Made by a program: the position numbers and the translations under genes. This document shows, one piece after another, positions 21,698-34,300 of a stretch of DNA of 64,000 nt (positions are counted from its first letter, which is position 1; each line of letters opens with the position of its first letter). Source of the stretch: Fulvia fulva (taxonomy: Eukaryota; Ascomycota; Dothideomycetes; Mycosphaerellales; Mycosphaerellaceae); contig NC_063023.1 in assembly GCF_020509005.1 (NCBI RefSeq), positions 2,232,001 through 2,296,000 of the forward strand, given 5' to 3'. The notes under the pieces are model-generated. The model had not been told where the DNA came from. It searched no databases and saw only the letters and a program-made list of their open reading frames with translations.

Positions 21698-23055
21698 TCA
21701 AGCTTCGTTCAATCGTCTCTGCCTCTCAGTTTCCGCCTCACGCTCAAGCAGCTCACGCTTATGATGCGCTTCCTCGCCCACGGCTTTCTGCCCCTTCTTC
21801 TTCTGTCGTGCTTCATACTCGTCTCTGCTATCCATGATCCTTTGCACGATCTGCGCAGCATTGACATCTTGAAAGTCATGCTCGGGAGTTTCCTTGAAAA
21901 TGCCCATAGCCTTCGCGTCCGCGTATGGGTCCAGCGACGTCGGCATGAAAGCTGTGCGACCATGGTAGACTGCATCCGGAGTCCTGCCAAAGGGCAATGA
22001 TTCGAGATAGGCCTTCGATGGTGTGTAAGGTGCTCCAAATACGACGCTGTGAATATAAGTGCACTGCACAACGCACAAACCTCGCTCGAAGATGTTCATG
22101 ATGGGGTAGTTCACGCCACGGTATTGGTTGATGACTTTGTCGTCGTGGACTCCAGCGACGATGAAGGCACCTGGCTCGAGTTTGGCGACAGACTCGAGGA
22201 AGGCGATGTGACCAGAGGAGAAGAGATCGAAGCCGCCGTCCACGTATACCAGACGCTGGTCGGATCTGGGTTGGCTGCCGGATACCAACGACGTGAACTT
22301 ATGTCCGTCTCTCTGTCCAGCCTCCCAAGCGTAACTGTACACCTCCACGTATGGATCGACACCATTTGGTGCCGCGGCATATTCTTGTATCCGCTTATGC
22401 ATCTCTTGCCCACCTTCTGCTCCGCCTGCTTTCCCGCTCGTATCTTCCCTCCCTTCGAAGCAGTCCACCAAGCTGTCGATGAAATGATCTTTCGTGCAAG
22501 CCAACATCCTCCCCACCAGATCTGTCGTACTGATCCCAGGCGTCCTCGGCACGATCTTCATCCTTCCCGCCTTCTTCACGAACCTGTAGCAGTCCTCCCC
22601 ACTGGCATCGCTCGTAATGTCGTCTCCATGGGTAACGTACCGACATCCATAATGGCTGATCCACGGTATGCTCGTCACATACGGCGCATGGGGCACGCAA
22701 AGCGTTGAGAAACGGCATGCATTGACGGCAGCGACTCTTTCAGCCAGGTTCATGACAGTCGGCCCTTTGTTGGCCGCGATGTCCTCGTCATTGTGAAGTC
22801 CCACAAGCAAGTCATTCCCGAAGCGTCTTGACTGGAGCATGACGCCTGCGTGGCCTATGGTGGGTTGTCTCAGCCATTGCTATTGCTACGTCTGCGCGAA
22901 GAGGGGGCTGATGCTGTACCGTGGTGGAAGAAGTCGAAGCAGCCATCGATCCATAGTCTGTCTTCGCGAATGGGTACATGTTCTTGAGGGTCAACGGGCC
23001 ATTGACCAGCTTCAGGAACACTGCAACCAACATCAGGATCAGTGCGGGGTGCCAT
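21698..23055 (-). CDS. ECT1: CTP:phosphoethanolamine cytidylyltransferase
   Basis: Makes CDP-ethanolamine from phosphoethanolamine and CTP, the control step of the Kennedy pathway to phosphatidylethanolamine. Exons 23055-22920 and 22854-21698 with a 65 nt intron, 430 aa. The first cytidylyltransferase fold has WIDGCFDFFHHGHAG, whose HxGH is split by the intron, and RTPGISTTDLVGRML, the expected RTxGISTT motif. The second fold starts at YVDGGFDLFSSGHIAFL, where HxGH is reduced to SxGH, as is normal for the degenerate second half of this family. The C-terminus is a charged helix (RQKKKGQKAVGEEAHHKRELL). The start at 23055 is the ATG just before the conserved QWPVDPQE..PI segment. It is divergent from GET1 with 342 bp between the starts. 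Confidence 0.95.
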
Positions 23056-23397
23056 TTCGGGCAGTAGGAGCGGTGTGGAAGGTGGATGGAGTTGTATGCC
23101 ATCCGAGAGGCTATGGAGCGTCTCTTCGGGCGTCTGACTATGCTCTGGATATCATATGACACGATGTGAATGTTTTGCTGCTCCACGACGAGTGCTATGT
23201 TAGCATCAAGGTGAATTGGAGGTGGAGGCCCCGCGAGATCCAGAATGACATGGCCAGCACAAGCTTGGAAATGTTGGACTCCATCTTCACGCGACATCCA
23301 CCAAAACATATCGCGAGTCACCGCCCGAGTAGCCCAGATCCATACAGGCTGGGAGAGCGACCTCATCCTACGGCTGCAACACCCACATACCGCCAGG
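23056..23397. promoter_or_regulatory. Bidirectional promoter, ECT1 and GET1
   Basis: 342 bp between divergent start codons of two lipid/ER membrane genes. No specific site was recognised. Confidence 0.5.
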
Positions 23398-24159
23398 ATG
23401 ATATCAGTCGTGGCAGTCGTGTTCCTGGCGCAGCTCGCTCTCAACGTGATCAGCGCATTCGGCGCGCAGACTGTCAACGACATAGTACGTGAATATACCG
23501 ATGCCTTCGAAAGCCTACCGTAACTAATACATACCTTCAGGCATGGTGCTTCTTCACCAAACTGCCCAGCTCCCCAGCCGGCGACAGCCAAGAAACCAAA
23601 AAGCTCCGCGATGAAGTCGTCCGTCTCAACCGCGAAATGACAGCAACTTCAGCACAAGACAACTTCGCAAAATGGGCCCGCCTGCGCAGAGGTCACGACA
23701 AGGCCAAAGAGAAGTACGATAAGCAAGGTAAGAAACAGCGTCCCCACATCATCCCACGAGGGCGCAGCACAATCTAACATGACCCTCTCCCTAGCACAAT
23801 CCTCCCGATCCCTCCGCTCCACCTTCGACTCCATCGTCTCCAAACTCCGCTGGGTCGGGACCCAAGGCGTCAACTTCCTGCTCACCACCTACTACGCCAA
23901 GCAGCCCATGTTCTGGCTTCCGCAAGGATGGGTTCCGTACCATGCTGAGTGGGTTCTATCACTACCACGTGCGCCGCTGGGAAGCATCTCGGTCAATGTA
24001 TGGGCGATAGCGTGTGGGAGCGTGATTGCTATGCTCAGTCAGGGCATTGTAGCGCTTTGGGCGTTGAGGAGTGGGGAGGTGAAGAGTGGACCGAACAAGG
24101 GGGAGAAGATACAGATGGAGGGGATGAAGATGGGGAGTGAGGGGAAGAAAGAGCTTTGA
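23398..24159 (+). CDS. GET1: GET complex subunit Get1 (WRB/CHD5 family)
   Basis: ER membrane receptor subunit for insertion of tail-anchored proteins delivered by Get3. Three exons, 23398-23484, 23541-23727 and 23795-24159, with introns of 56 and 67 nt, 212 aa. An N-terminal membrane segment (SVVAVVFLAQLALNVISAFG) is followed by a charged coiled coil (LRDEVVRLNREMTATSAQDNFAKWARLRR), the cytosolic Get3-binding arm of this family. Two more membrane segments follow: FLLTTYYAKQPMFWLP with WVPYHAEWVLSLPRAPLGSISV, then WAIACGSVIAMLSQGIVALW. The tail is basic and Glu/Lys-rich. Length and layout match fungal Get1 proteins. Confidence 0.94.
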
Positions 24160-26514
24160 GATCAGAGATGGAAAGGCTGAGGGATGGCGCGGCATGAATA
24201 CGATCAAGAGCGAGGCGTATGGCGTCTGAGCGGCAGTAAAAGATACCCAGATACAACGATTTTGGCCTCAGTAAGAACAACTGCCGCATGTGAATCGATG
24301 CAAGAGACACCTGGAAAGGACGTCCACCTTCCAGCCCCGCAGCTGCGGTTGACCCAGTGGCATATTCCGATGTGGATATCTGGTCCGCTGAGCAGCCGGA
24401 CTTCATTTGTCGACTTCACTTCTGGAGAGCTGCTAAAGGAACGTTATATCCGTGGAATCATAATACGTCAACGCGCTGTACCCTCGACAGCACTAGTCGG
24501 ACCTCGCTACTTAGCCACATGCTCGCGTGTTGAAGCAACAGCCTGTGCTTCGATAGGCATCGAAGCGCTCGGCGACAATCAACTTTGTCACCAGCCCTCG
24601 GAGGACAATCGAAGCGAGGTGATGCAGGGACTGTTGTACTCACACGCTATGGACTTTGCTCTCGACACAGGAGACGACATCGACGAGCCGCGGGGGCCAC
24701 GGACTGGGCATGTCAGCGTCAGTCTACAGTGATAGTACAGCAATACATGCTACAAGCGCAACATGAGAGAGGCTTTGCTGTGAGCACAGTATCTTTAAAA
24801 AGACTCACGCCCAAATCAGAATCGCGTTCCATTGCATGATAGGCACTCCAAGGATATTTCATATCCATGCCGTGAACGAAGACAGTGCGTGGCAGACCGA
24901 CTCGATATTGTGTCCCGTACTTTCGGTATCAGGGAGGGTCTGCATCAGACCCTCCTCTGTGACTGTATCTGAAAGTGGCGTTCGTTACAGTCCCAAGAGA
25001 GCAGCAGGCGGTCGAAACCAGCAATGAGGCTATGCTTGGCGCCTTTCACCGCACTCTATCCTCCACTACCAGCTGCGTGTTCAAGCCCAGGCTCTCCAGT
25101 CGGACTTTCTCTTCGTTCTATGATGCTCAGACCTGCATGCTGACCTCGCTGCTCTATTTGGAAGTCGACCACATCGCGAAAACAGCCGCATCCGTCAAAG
25201 ACCGTGCAACGGCGACCGACATTCTGGCTATAAGAAGACTCCAAACCCGCGTCGATCGAGTTGTGCCTGCAGCCGTGATCGATATTCCAGTCCAGTCTGT
25301 CGTTGTTGCCAGAAGCCGTCAAAAGGCGCTAGCATAGTTGGCCTTGAGCTGGCATGTTTCAGCTGTGCGGAAGATGGAGCACGATTGCCCAGAATAGGAA
25401 GTGAGGCGGATGAAGGAAGATAGACTCCTCGAAGCCGGGATTCGGATGTTGGTCCCATACACTCGCAGAGTCGTAAGTGGACGTACCGGACAGTCAGGAG
25501 AAAGACATCCGCTCCAGACTCCACCGTAGTGCCTAGACGCTCTCGATCCATAAGCAGAAATTGCCACCCTCACTCGGAAGACACTCTCACCGCCCCATCT
25601 CGAAACCCTTCACCACCACAGGTCCACAGCCAGCAAGCCAGAATCTGACAAAACCTCCCCGTGGCAAAACCAGCATGCACCCTCCACCACAATCACACCC
25701 ACCGCAACACCACACCTTCTGTCTCACTTCTGTCCCACCTCCCTGCGCACGGCACACATGGCACACCAGGCATCTCACTCCTCAAATCCCCAGCTACTCC
25801 TCAGGGCCAGCAAACCATCCCAACTCATAATCCACGCCACCATCACATCTCATCGCTGTCAGTCAGTCAGTCCAGTCCCAGGATCGAGGGCTGCCAGAAG
25901 TAGCATATAAGCTTTCTCCGCAACCTCCAAGCAGGGATGAAGCTCATGGTTCGGAAGGCTGTGGTTGACAAGGGCTGACCCTTGCTCAGCTCATGGCAGG
26001 AGCTGGGGGGGGGGGCGGTTATAGAGTTTTTAGGGAGGCTGTGTTAGATTTGGGGCTCACTTGAGTGCTAGGATTATTGGGCCTCCGGGCTAGGTGCCGG
26101 TATGGGTGAGATTTTGTTGGCTAGATGGGGGATCTTGAGAAATGCTGGGCGGTGTGGAAGAGGCGGATGGCTTGGTGTATTGCTAGCCCACTGCCAAGGG
26201 TAGCTTGTGCATGCCTTCTCCTGATCTTGGAGATAGTGGAGAAGTGCGCCTCATGGTTCGTTCTGGTTGCCGCGACTACCGCCAAGCTGTGCATCTCCGG
26301 ATGCTCACTTCAAGTTGTCCAGGTACCAAGCCCAAAGGCCTCAAGATCAGGCCATCACAAAACGCCCCTTGTCCGCACTTCCGTGATCTACCGTGCTCTG
26401 ATCCAAGCTGCCAGCCTGCCACGCTCATAACCTCATAAAGCTTCGTCCACGTGTCTCGTAACCCAATTGCATCGACCATCCCAGCATAATCTGCATGATC
26501 CAGATCTGCGCGCC
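24160..26514. other. Gene-free stretch with a dispersed repeat
   Basis: 2.35 kb with no gene I can support. It contains dispersed repeat copy 2 (24494-24602), a C-rich low-complexity part near 25560-25860 and an 11-base G run at 26005-26015. An open frame at 24975-25337 (120 codons) matches nothing known to me and was not called. Confidence 0.5.
24494..24602 (+). repeat. Dispersed repeat, copy 2
   Basis: The best-preserved copy of the roughly 110 bp repeat, running from AGTCGGACCTCGCTACTT to TTGTCACCAGCCCTCGG. It matches copy 3 (41305-41414, opposite orientation) over its full length and copy 1 over the last 85 bp. Confidence 0.7.
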
Positions 26515-28323
26515 TTAATTATTCGGTACCACAATTCCGTCCTTACACAACACCACAATCTGCTTGAACAATCTCCTCCATCCGAGAGGATCGCCCTTTG
26601 CCTTGACAAAGCGCACTTCCAACACATCCAGGCCACTCTGTCCGGGGATGCTGATACGCTCCACAATCAGCATGCCGTGAAGTTGCTGCTGTCGTGCATC
26701 CAGTGTCTTGACACGCAGTGAGACTGCATCCTCTTTGCCCTCGAGCGCAGCCTGTGAGGGTGCAGCTACGGGGATGTTCATTCGATGTAGGGCGGACATC
26801 AGCATCGGGAGCAGCTGTGCAAACGACAGCGCTGAGATGAAGCGCGCGAGGGAGTGTGAGGGCATGATGTCTTTGAAGTTTCTTGCCGCTTGGGTTAGGG
26901 TGAGAGGTACTGAAGGTGTCGGGCAGAACTGCGACATGGACGGGTCTTCGTTGAAGAGGTCGAGGAGGTCTTGTCTGGTGGGATGGGTCATTACCGCATG
27001 GGCTCGTTCGTGTCCAGCCTGAGGTTGTGAAGCGCTGATACCGGCTCCTAAACGTGGCGGTGCCTCCCAGTCGAAAGTCGCCTCTGTGACTGGAGTTTCC
27101 GGCTGCGTAGATGCCAAGTGTGAAAAGTCTGGTTGCAATTTATTACTGTCGATGTCCATGCGGTCGTCTTGTGAATGCGCGGGTCCACGATGCCGTTGCG
27201 ACGATTGCACTGGTGCGTTGAAGTCTATGCGGAGGGACTCCAGCATCTGTGTGGCCAGTGCCATGGGGTTCTTCGCTTTGCCGTTCTTTATGTTGATGTG
27301 AGGATTCTCTCGCGTGTACCATGGATGCTTTCGTACATTGTCCAGCGTCATGCGCTCGCTTGACTCGATGTTCAGCATGCCTCGCACCAGGCTCAGCGAT
27401 TCTGATGGTATCCTACTCCACAGCTCATCGCTCGGCTTGCCTTTACTCGAGACATAATCGTGGTATTCGTAGCTCTCCTCCATGACCGGCGAGTCCCACG
27501 GCGTGTTTCCGACCAGCAGGACGAAGAGCACAATGGCGCATGACCACACATCGGCGACTTGTGGATTGTACCCTATCTTGTCCTGCCCTTCCTTGCGCTT
27601 CTGATTTCGATGGCCGACAGCCAAGATCTCTGGCGCAATGTACGGCGGACTCCCACAGACCATAGCGCAGGTTTTCCTCTCGTTCGTCTTCTCATTCAAA
27701 AACTTGGTCGCCAGTCCGAAGTCCGCCAACTTCAGGTCGCCTTCTCCGCTGAGCAGCATGTTCTCTGGCTTGATGTCACGATGGGCCACTCCCTTGCCAT
27801 GACACCAGCTGATAGCGCTGACAAGCTGTGTAAAGTAGAAGTGTGCCACATCCTCGCCCACGCCCTCGTCGGCCTCGATCTTGTCGAATAGATCACCGCC
27901 TTCAGCCAGCTCGAGAGCCATCCACACCCATCTTTCATCGTCTCCGTGCTTGATGTATTTGATGATGTTTTGATGGGGACATACTGAAGAGTGTAATGCA
28001 AGTTCGATCTGCAATTGCTTGGGCCGTAGTTTTCCCTGCTTGAATGCGTGCTCTTTGTTGATGAATTTGACCGCGATGACTGGAGTGGACGACTTTAGAG
28101 GTATTGCTTTTCGTATTCTACCATGATGTCAGTAGCGAGATCAGCGCGAGTACTTGCATCGACACTCACGAAGCATACGCGCCTGATCCAATTGTCTTTG
28201 AGACCAGGCGAAAGGGGAGATTGCTGGGCAGAGGTGCTGCTTGCGACTGTCGCGAGAATCGAGGTTAGCAGGTTCAAGCCGGCGCTTACAACTGCCCGCA
28301 CTTACATTCGGCGGGCCTCCCAT
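26515..28323 (-). CDS. chk1: Checkpoint kinase Chk1
   Basis: Ser/Thr kinase that halts the cell cycle after DNA damage. Three exons: 28323-28306 (only six codons, MGGPPN), 28246-28170 and 28117-26515, with introns of 59 and 52 nt, 565 aa. Kinase features: glycine loop KTIGSGAYAS, ATP lysine in VIAVKFINK, catalytic HRDIKPEN, ADFGLA, CGSPPYIAPE and WSCAIVLFVLLVGNTPWD. A linker containing TQPETP leads to a C-terminal KA1-like domain (FARFISAL-like region through GWRRLFKQIVVLCKDGIVVPNN). The first exon is supported by a GTAAGT donor, a CTAAC branch and a GACAG acceptor. Without the first two exons the glycine loop would be missing, so the short start exon is needed. Confidence 0.94.
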
Positions 28324-29215
28324 CTCCTCTAGCACATAAACAGGAAATACGAAACAAGACTGGAAAGGGAAGAAGCTGCGAAATGTGCAAGTCAGTTGGT
28401 GTGAAGCATCAAGAGTTGAGCTTGAGGTAGACGCGAAGCGCGTTTAATGAAGCGCGTAGTGCGGCGCGCTTCGCCTCCATGACAACATGATTTTCCATTA
28501 GGCGGCAGAACATCGCGGCGGCATGTGAATGAAGCAGAGGCACGTTGAAATTGATATAGAGCATGTTTCCATTCACTGTCTTCAGTACTATACACGAGTC
28601 CGAATGCTCAGGTTCCCAGCGTTGCCGTAGCGCGTGCATTTCCCATATGCTTCGTGTCGTCGGCCACATACCCAAATCCCCGTATTACTCTACCAGACGC
28701 GATGGAGTATGCTGCAGGCCATCGTAGGTGTAAAGGTACAGCACAATTCTTCATCTCATCCAAGTCACACTCTTGTATCCAAAGCAACAAAAAGGAAAAC
28801 GCCATCGCCAATGCAGTTGTAGTAGGTTCTCCTGAACGCCTGACGCTGTAATCCAGAATCGGAGCAAAGCAACGATGCCTTTCCCATGCATGGGTATTTG
28901 GGAAAGGCGAGACAAACTCTTGGTATTCTCCGTTTCGTTTCGGTCGGTCGCAGTAGTGACTTTCGGGACAGGTCGTGTCCAGGAGTCGTCGGGAACGGCC
29001 AGTGCAAGCAGCACATCAGACTTTTGTGTATTTGAGTTGACCACGCGGCCACTTGTCAGTGCTGCAAGTGTCGTCTTTCATGGAGGAAGCTCCTGAGTTG
29101 CATCCCGGGATGAAGCCTGATCAGTGACATGCCACGTTTTATTGGCCATGTCAAATCATGATGACGACAAATCATTGGACGATCGTGAGAGGTGCAGAGG
29201 ATCCGCCTTCAATCC
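28324..29215. other. Intergenic, upstream of chk1
   Basis: About 890 bp without a gene. It contains a perfect 10-base inverted repeat, GCGAAGCGCG at 28433-28442 and CGCGCTTCGC at 28465-28474, with a further GAAGCGCG between the arms. It could be regulatory for chk1; no factor can be named. Confidence 0.5.
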
Positions 29216-31375
29216 CTAGCTGATCTGGACTGCTGCAATCATGTTCTCGAGCTTTCGCTCACGGAGGACAGCAGCATACTTGGGGTCGCGGCAGAATTTT
29301 GGCACCGAGTCCTGTGGCATGAGTCAGTAAATGTCTGCAGAACACACAGCACCGAGTCAGTGGCAACTTACACTGGCCATGAGCTTGAACACGCTGCTTT
29401 GTGCCTGGTCAAAGAGGGCAGCGACCTCGTCCAGGCTCTTGATCAGCTGTTCGTCCTCACCGACTGACCGGGTCATGCGACCGGCAAGAGCATTTCGTAG
29501 GGTGTGATCGATGTTGAGCTCGCATGGTGAGCCTGGTGCAAGGAATGCGTTGTAAAGGCTGTAGGCGGACGCGAGGGTCTCCCTGATCGTATCCTGCCTG
29601 GGTGCTGCTGGACCGCGCTTTGCCCGCTCGTAGTCCGCGAGAAACGATTTCACCTCCACATAAAATGCCAAGTTCTCTTCGCAGTGAGTCTCTCTGAGGT
29701 ATTCCCTAAAAAGTAGCCGGAGAGCCGGATCCCGAATAATGACAGTCATGCGGTTGGTGTTCGAGTCGCGAGACACACCATTTGTCGGCTTGACAGGTGC
29801 GGCGGTTCTTTCGCCGTTCGCCGTACCGGTTGGACTCGCAACCCACCCAGCGACTATCATGCCTTTCATCGTCACAGCGTAGGTTACAGACTTTGATGCT
29901 CGGAACCCAGTTGCTTGTGACGCTTGACTACTGCTTTGTGATCGGTCGGCCATGTATAGCTCGATGAGATCGGCGTTGAGAAACGCATTGGCGATGTCGA
30001 AAACTTCTCGCTTGTCGACTGTCGTGCAACATTCCATCAACCAGTCGAACGCAGCGATGCCTGTGAACACATAGGGTGAATTCTTGTCGCCTCGCTTAGC
30101 ACGCACCATCCTTACACCCGCAATGCCGTTGACGCAATCGCTGTTCGAATCGGAATCTGATGATGACGAGCCCACCTTGAGGTTGGGGCCAGTGTCACCA
30201 GCGAAACGTCGGAAAATAATGTCTATCACAGCTTGGTCGTAGCTCAACTTGTCGGTCTCGGGATCTCTTTCCAAGGTGACCAGCTGCATGATGTTTCGCG
30301 GCGAATTTAGGAGATCGTTGACATGTCTTTGGGCGATGCCGTTGCGTTGGCAGAATCGTGACAAGATGTTCATGCCTTTGGGTGTGAGCTGCCATACCGA
30401 GTTCTTCGATGAGAAGTCTGTCTTGCCGTCCACAGACTCGATGAATCTCGCATCCAGGAACCGCTGGCAAACAGATTTTGCCATTTCTCTCGCCATGGAG
30501 AATGTTGTGGTGGTCGTGGTGGTTACTATCCGTGAGGTATCCTTGGGGTCAGGCATTCGGTTGGATTGCGAAAATTTGAGAGATCCCAGATTCGTGGTCA
30601 ACTCTAATGTTGTGAAAGTGTGCTCTATCCTGGAGAAGCGCACGCGATGTGGCCCCAGAGGCAGACTGACCATGAGTGTACTGAACAGGTCCTTGAAGTC
30701 CTGCAAATGCGGTGTCAGCAGTGTTCTTACAGACAGCGACATATAGAGACATGTGTACACCAGATCGCATCGCGCCACGCCTTCTTTTGTCATCACCTGT
30801 TTCTGCAGAATCGGCCATGGTGTACGAACCGCGTCCGCAGAAGATGGCAAAGGATGGGAGAAACGCGAAAGGGGGGATACACTACGCCTGGGAATGATGT
30901 TTGCTTGGACTGACCCGGAATGGACATACCCTGGTGAATGGCCGATCATCGTCCGTCATTCTGAGCAATTTCGATGATGTTTGGTGCATCGTGCGTGGAC
31001 TTTTCGAGAGATGGCGCTCGTCCTCGCCGATGCTGTGCGGATCGAATGCTTGCTCGTTATCAAGCCAGCTCGCAGCGTCGGTGGAGCCGGCTCGTCGCTC
31101 TTCTTCGCCCACCACTGCGTTTATATCACTGCTCGCCTCGTCGGTGAGAGCTGTCTCAGACGATGTGTTAGACCGTGTCGAAGCGCCAGACGGCTTTTGC
31201 TCAGAGCCGCTGTCCGAGGGCGAGACAGGCACTCGTGGCAGTGTCTCGCCTCGTGGTGGAGCCTCGCTGGTCGACACAATCGCACGAAACGTGTGGCGCC
31301 CAAAAAATGCCAGGCGGGAATGAGCCTTGGACTTGCTCGCAGCAGACGGTCTCGTTCGGGTATCCACTTTGGCGG
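29216..31375 (-). CDS. flbA: RGS protein with DEP domains, FlbA/Sst2 type
   Basis: GTPase-activating regulator of a heterotrimeric G protein alpha subunit; in Aspergillus FlbA limits growth signalling to allow conidiation. Visible exons: 31375-30930, 30700-29372 and 29311-29216, with introns of 229 and 60 nt. Order: a Ser/Thr-rich N-terminus; KLLRMTDDDRPFTR joined to DFKDLFSTLMVSLPLGPHRVRF; a first DEP-like region (SMAREMAKSVCQRFLDARFIES); a second DEP (AFDWLMECCTTVDKREVFDIANAFLNADLIE); the RGS domain (RLLFREYLRETHCEENLAFYVEV ... AFLAPGSPCELNIDHTLRNAL); and a conserved tail (SVPKFCRDPKYAAVL) in the last small exon. The first ATG is unresolved: the frame upstream of 31375 ends at a likely splice acceptor and no upstream ATG fits. 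An internal ATG at 30989 is the fallback start. Confidence 0.9.
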
Positions 31376-34300
31376 CTGCGGATGTGTGTCAAGGTAGGAG
31401 TGTGGACGGACAGAGCGAGACTGTGGGTGCGTCTGCGTCTGCCGATGTCGTACGGGAGGAGGTGCTCGTAGGTGGGGAGGCAAGGCGATGGTTGAGAGTC
31501 GGTGCTCGTGTCGTGGTGCAGGTGGTGTGCTGCAGCGGAGGTTCGGTTTCGGTGGTGCCGGCAGTCGAGCAATAGTATGCTCGGTGCTGGGTGTCGTGTT
31601 ACGTCAGGAAGGATGGTTCTAGTGTGAGCGACAACGTGTGTAGCGCATGCGATTGACTCGTGGCGTGGTGCCTCGTGGGCTTGGCTGCTGGGAGCGACGG
31701 TGGAATGTGCGGTGGTGATAGGGAATGCGGGATGTGCCAGCGGGCAGCATATCAGACGGCGGATGTCATGGCAGTCTTGAAGTAACAGACGAGTGGGGCT
31801 TGCCAGGATAGGGCGACGAGCAGTGCTAGCAGTGCAGGCTAACCTTTGCCCCCAAGCCTGGCGTGCACGGCGTGGTCAGATTGCGCTGATCTAGCATCCG
31901 TGCTGCCCTGCGGCAAGGATCAGACTCGTGGGCATCGACCAATGCCGTGCGAGCTGTGGCACCGCACAACGGCGCCTGGGGTCCTCCTAGCCGATCAATG
32001 CTCACGCCCGCGACCAGTGCTGTGCTTTCTCCGTGCCTACACTTTTGCCGCTGTCGCTGTCGCTGTCGCTGTCGCTGGCCTGGCCTGGCACTGACTGTGC
32101 GCACCGTAGGCTGTCTGTACGAAACTAACACGCTTTCAAAAGGCCCTCCGTCTCAGACAGCCGCTGCAGGGTGCTCTGGCAGTGTCTGCGCAAGCAGGCT
32201 CACGCCCAAGACCAAATGAGCCCTGCTGCTTGCAGTGCGCAGCGCTTCGAGCGTACTGCTACGGTACCTGCCCAGCGGCATACCGCAAACGACGACAAGC
32301 ACGAGTGAAAGCGGCGTCCCGAACGCACATCGTCGTGTGCAGTGCTTGGCCGGCTTTGTTTGCATTCGTTTCACCAAGGCCACAAGCATTGTTCACGTAA
32401 GTCGACGAACCAGCCATCTGCGCTAGGCTAGCTATCCTCGCCGACGGCCACGCTATGCCATGGATCACGCTGTCCGGCAGCTCACGCTCACGTTTTCTTT
32501 GTCACTTCCCTCACCATCCGCTCCGCTCTCTCGGTCTTAGCAGCCACTCGAGACAGAGGACTGCGTTGCAAACGGCACACGTCTCGGTCTCGACCTCGTG
32601 TTGAGCTGCACACTGGCATGACAGTGCATGGCGGCCACGCGAGGAACGCACACCATCCTCATGCAGAACATGCAGCGCCGGCGAGTCGTGCACTGGCCGT
32701 TGAAAGAGAGCACCACTGATGCCATGATCTCCGCGGCCGTGTTCTCGAAAGGTCATCATAGACCGATGCGAGATGACGGCGCAACGCCATTTCAGCGCAT
32801 TAGTACTGCCTAGAGGAGGTCTGACTAACATCTACAGCTCTTTCGGGAGTCGCAGATGCGCCTATAACGCCTTGGCTAGACCGTATTGCGATGCTGACCA
32901 CTCACGCAGTTCGCGATTGCCTCGGTCACGATACAGCGTTACCTCGATGTAACCTCATCCTCGACACCGCTTCCGGCAGGAACATGTGGTCTGCTGGCGC
33001 AGCAAATTTCCATCTGCAAAGAGTCCCCAACGTTGCTGTTGAGTCCGCTTTGTTCAGACTGCGGTCGGCGACTTGACAAGAACATGGGTTCCTCGATGGA
33101 GCAAATCACGCGTGGCACCAAGCCTGTGCGACCTTCCAAAATGTGCCCTAACTCTTCGGCAAGTGCTAGCTGTGTGGGCAAAAGTCGGAGCCGCGCAAAT
33201 GGCGGCAGCGTGGCACACTGTGTTCCTGCTTTCTGCCCGGCTTCCGCCATCGCACGTGGCAGCCATCAACCCATCGAAGTCTCGGCGCATCGTGGCGTTC
33301 TACAACCCGTGTGCGCTGCATGCACTGCATTGCGATCAATCAAGTGCCTTGCTTGCGCTTGACAGTGCCAGACGGCGACGTTGATAGTCTCGACCATTGG
33401 CATACGAAGACTGCGTGACTGTCCATTATGCAATACTCATGTGCTTGGCAAATCCAGCTAGGCTCGAGCAACTCTGCTTGCCGTGCTTGCCGCGATCTAC
33501 CGCGCTAGAAATATTTTCGAGCCTCCCTGGCCCTTCTAAAGTGAAGCCACATCTCTATTTGGATCGCCTTAGGTAACGAAGAAATGAGATTGTGTTTCGT
33601 CTTCTGCCGCCTTTCGTACTAACTGTGCTGGCTTCTCAATGGTGATTCTCGATCACAGCACGGATTGCAGTCCTCTGCGCTTGGCCATGTACGAACATAC
33701 ACGTTAGGACGTTCCATGAAGTTGGCTCTCATGCTGCAGCCTGCGGCATCCATGAAATTGCTTCCGCGGGAGACTGCCACCTTTGCACACAGACATGCCT
33801 CCCCTCTGCCTGCCAGCCTTCCGTCGTGTTGTGCTGCTCCCGGACATTTCCCGTGGCCACTGAGCTGTCAGCAAGCTGCTACCACGATAAGCGGTGTCAC
33901 GAGCCGACGATGTCAAAGGATGATGTGCTTGTGCCGATGACAATCCCTACAACCTCGTGTCTGAAATTGCGCTGCAGCGTGCCGCCTGTCGTCCAACGTG
34001 TTGATAGCAGTCCGACGCCCCGACATCCCCGAGCATGTGGGTATACTCCTCCGAACGATCACAGCATGACTTGCCAGAGAACCGCGCGAGCAAGTCCGGC
34101 ATTCCTCACGAAGGACAGTACTACCCTTCAAAGCTCCGTCAGTCTGGTAGCCGCTCGGAGAATTTCAGCTTGGTCGGACAGCACGCGTCGTGCTGCGAAG
34201 CACTCGCTGGCAGGCGTCTGTGTAAGATGAGCTCACGCCCCAAAATAGTGAAACGGGCCAAACAGCCTCTTGGTGAGCAGGATCAAAGCCACCGAAGCCA

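Noticed and set aside
24975..25337. 120-codon open frame on the plus strand
   Set aside because: No motif, no splice context and no homologue I recognise.
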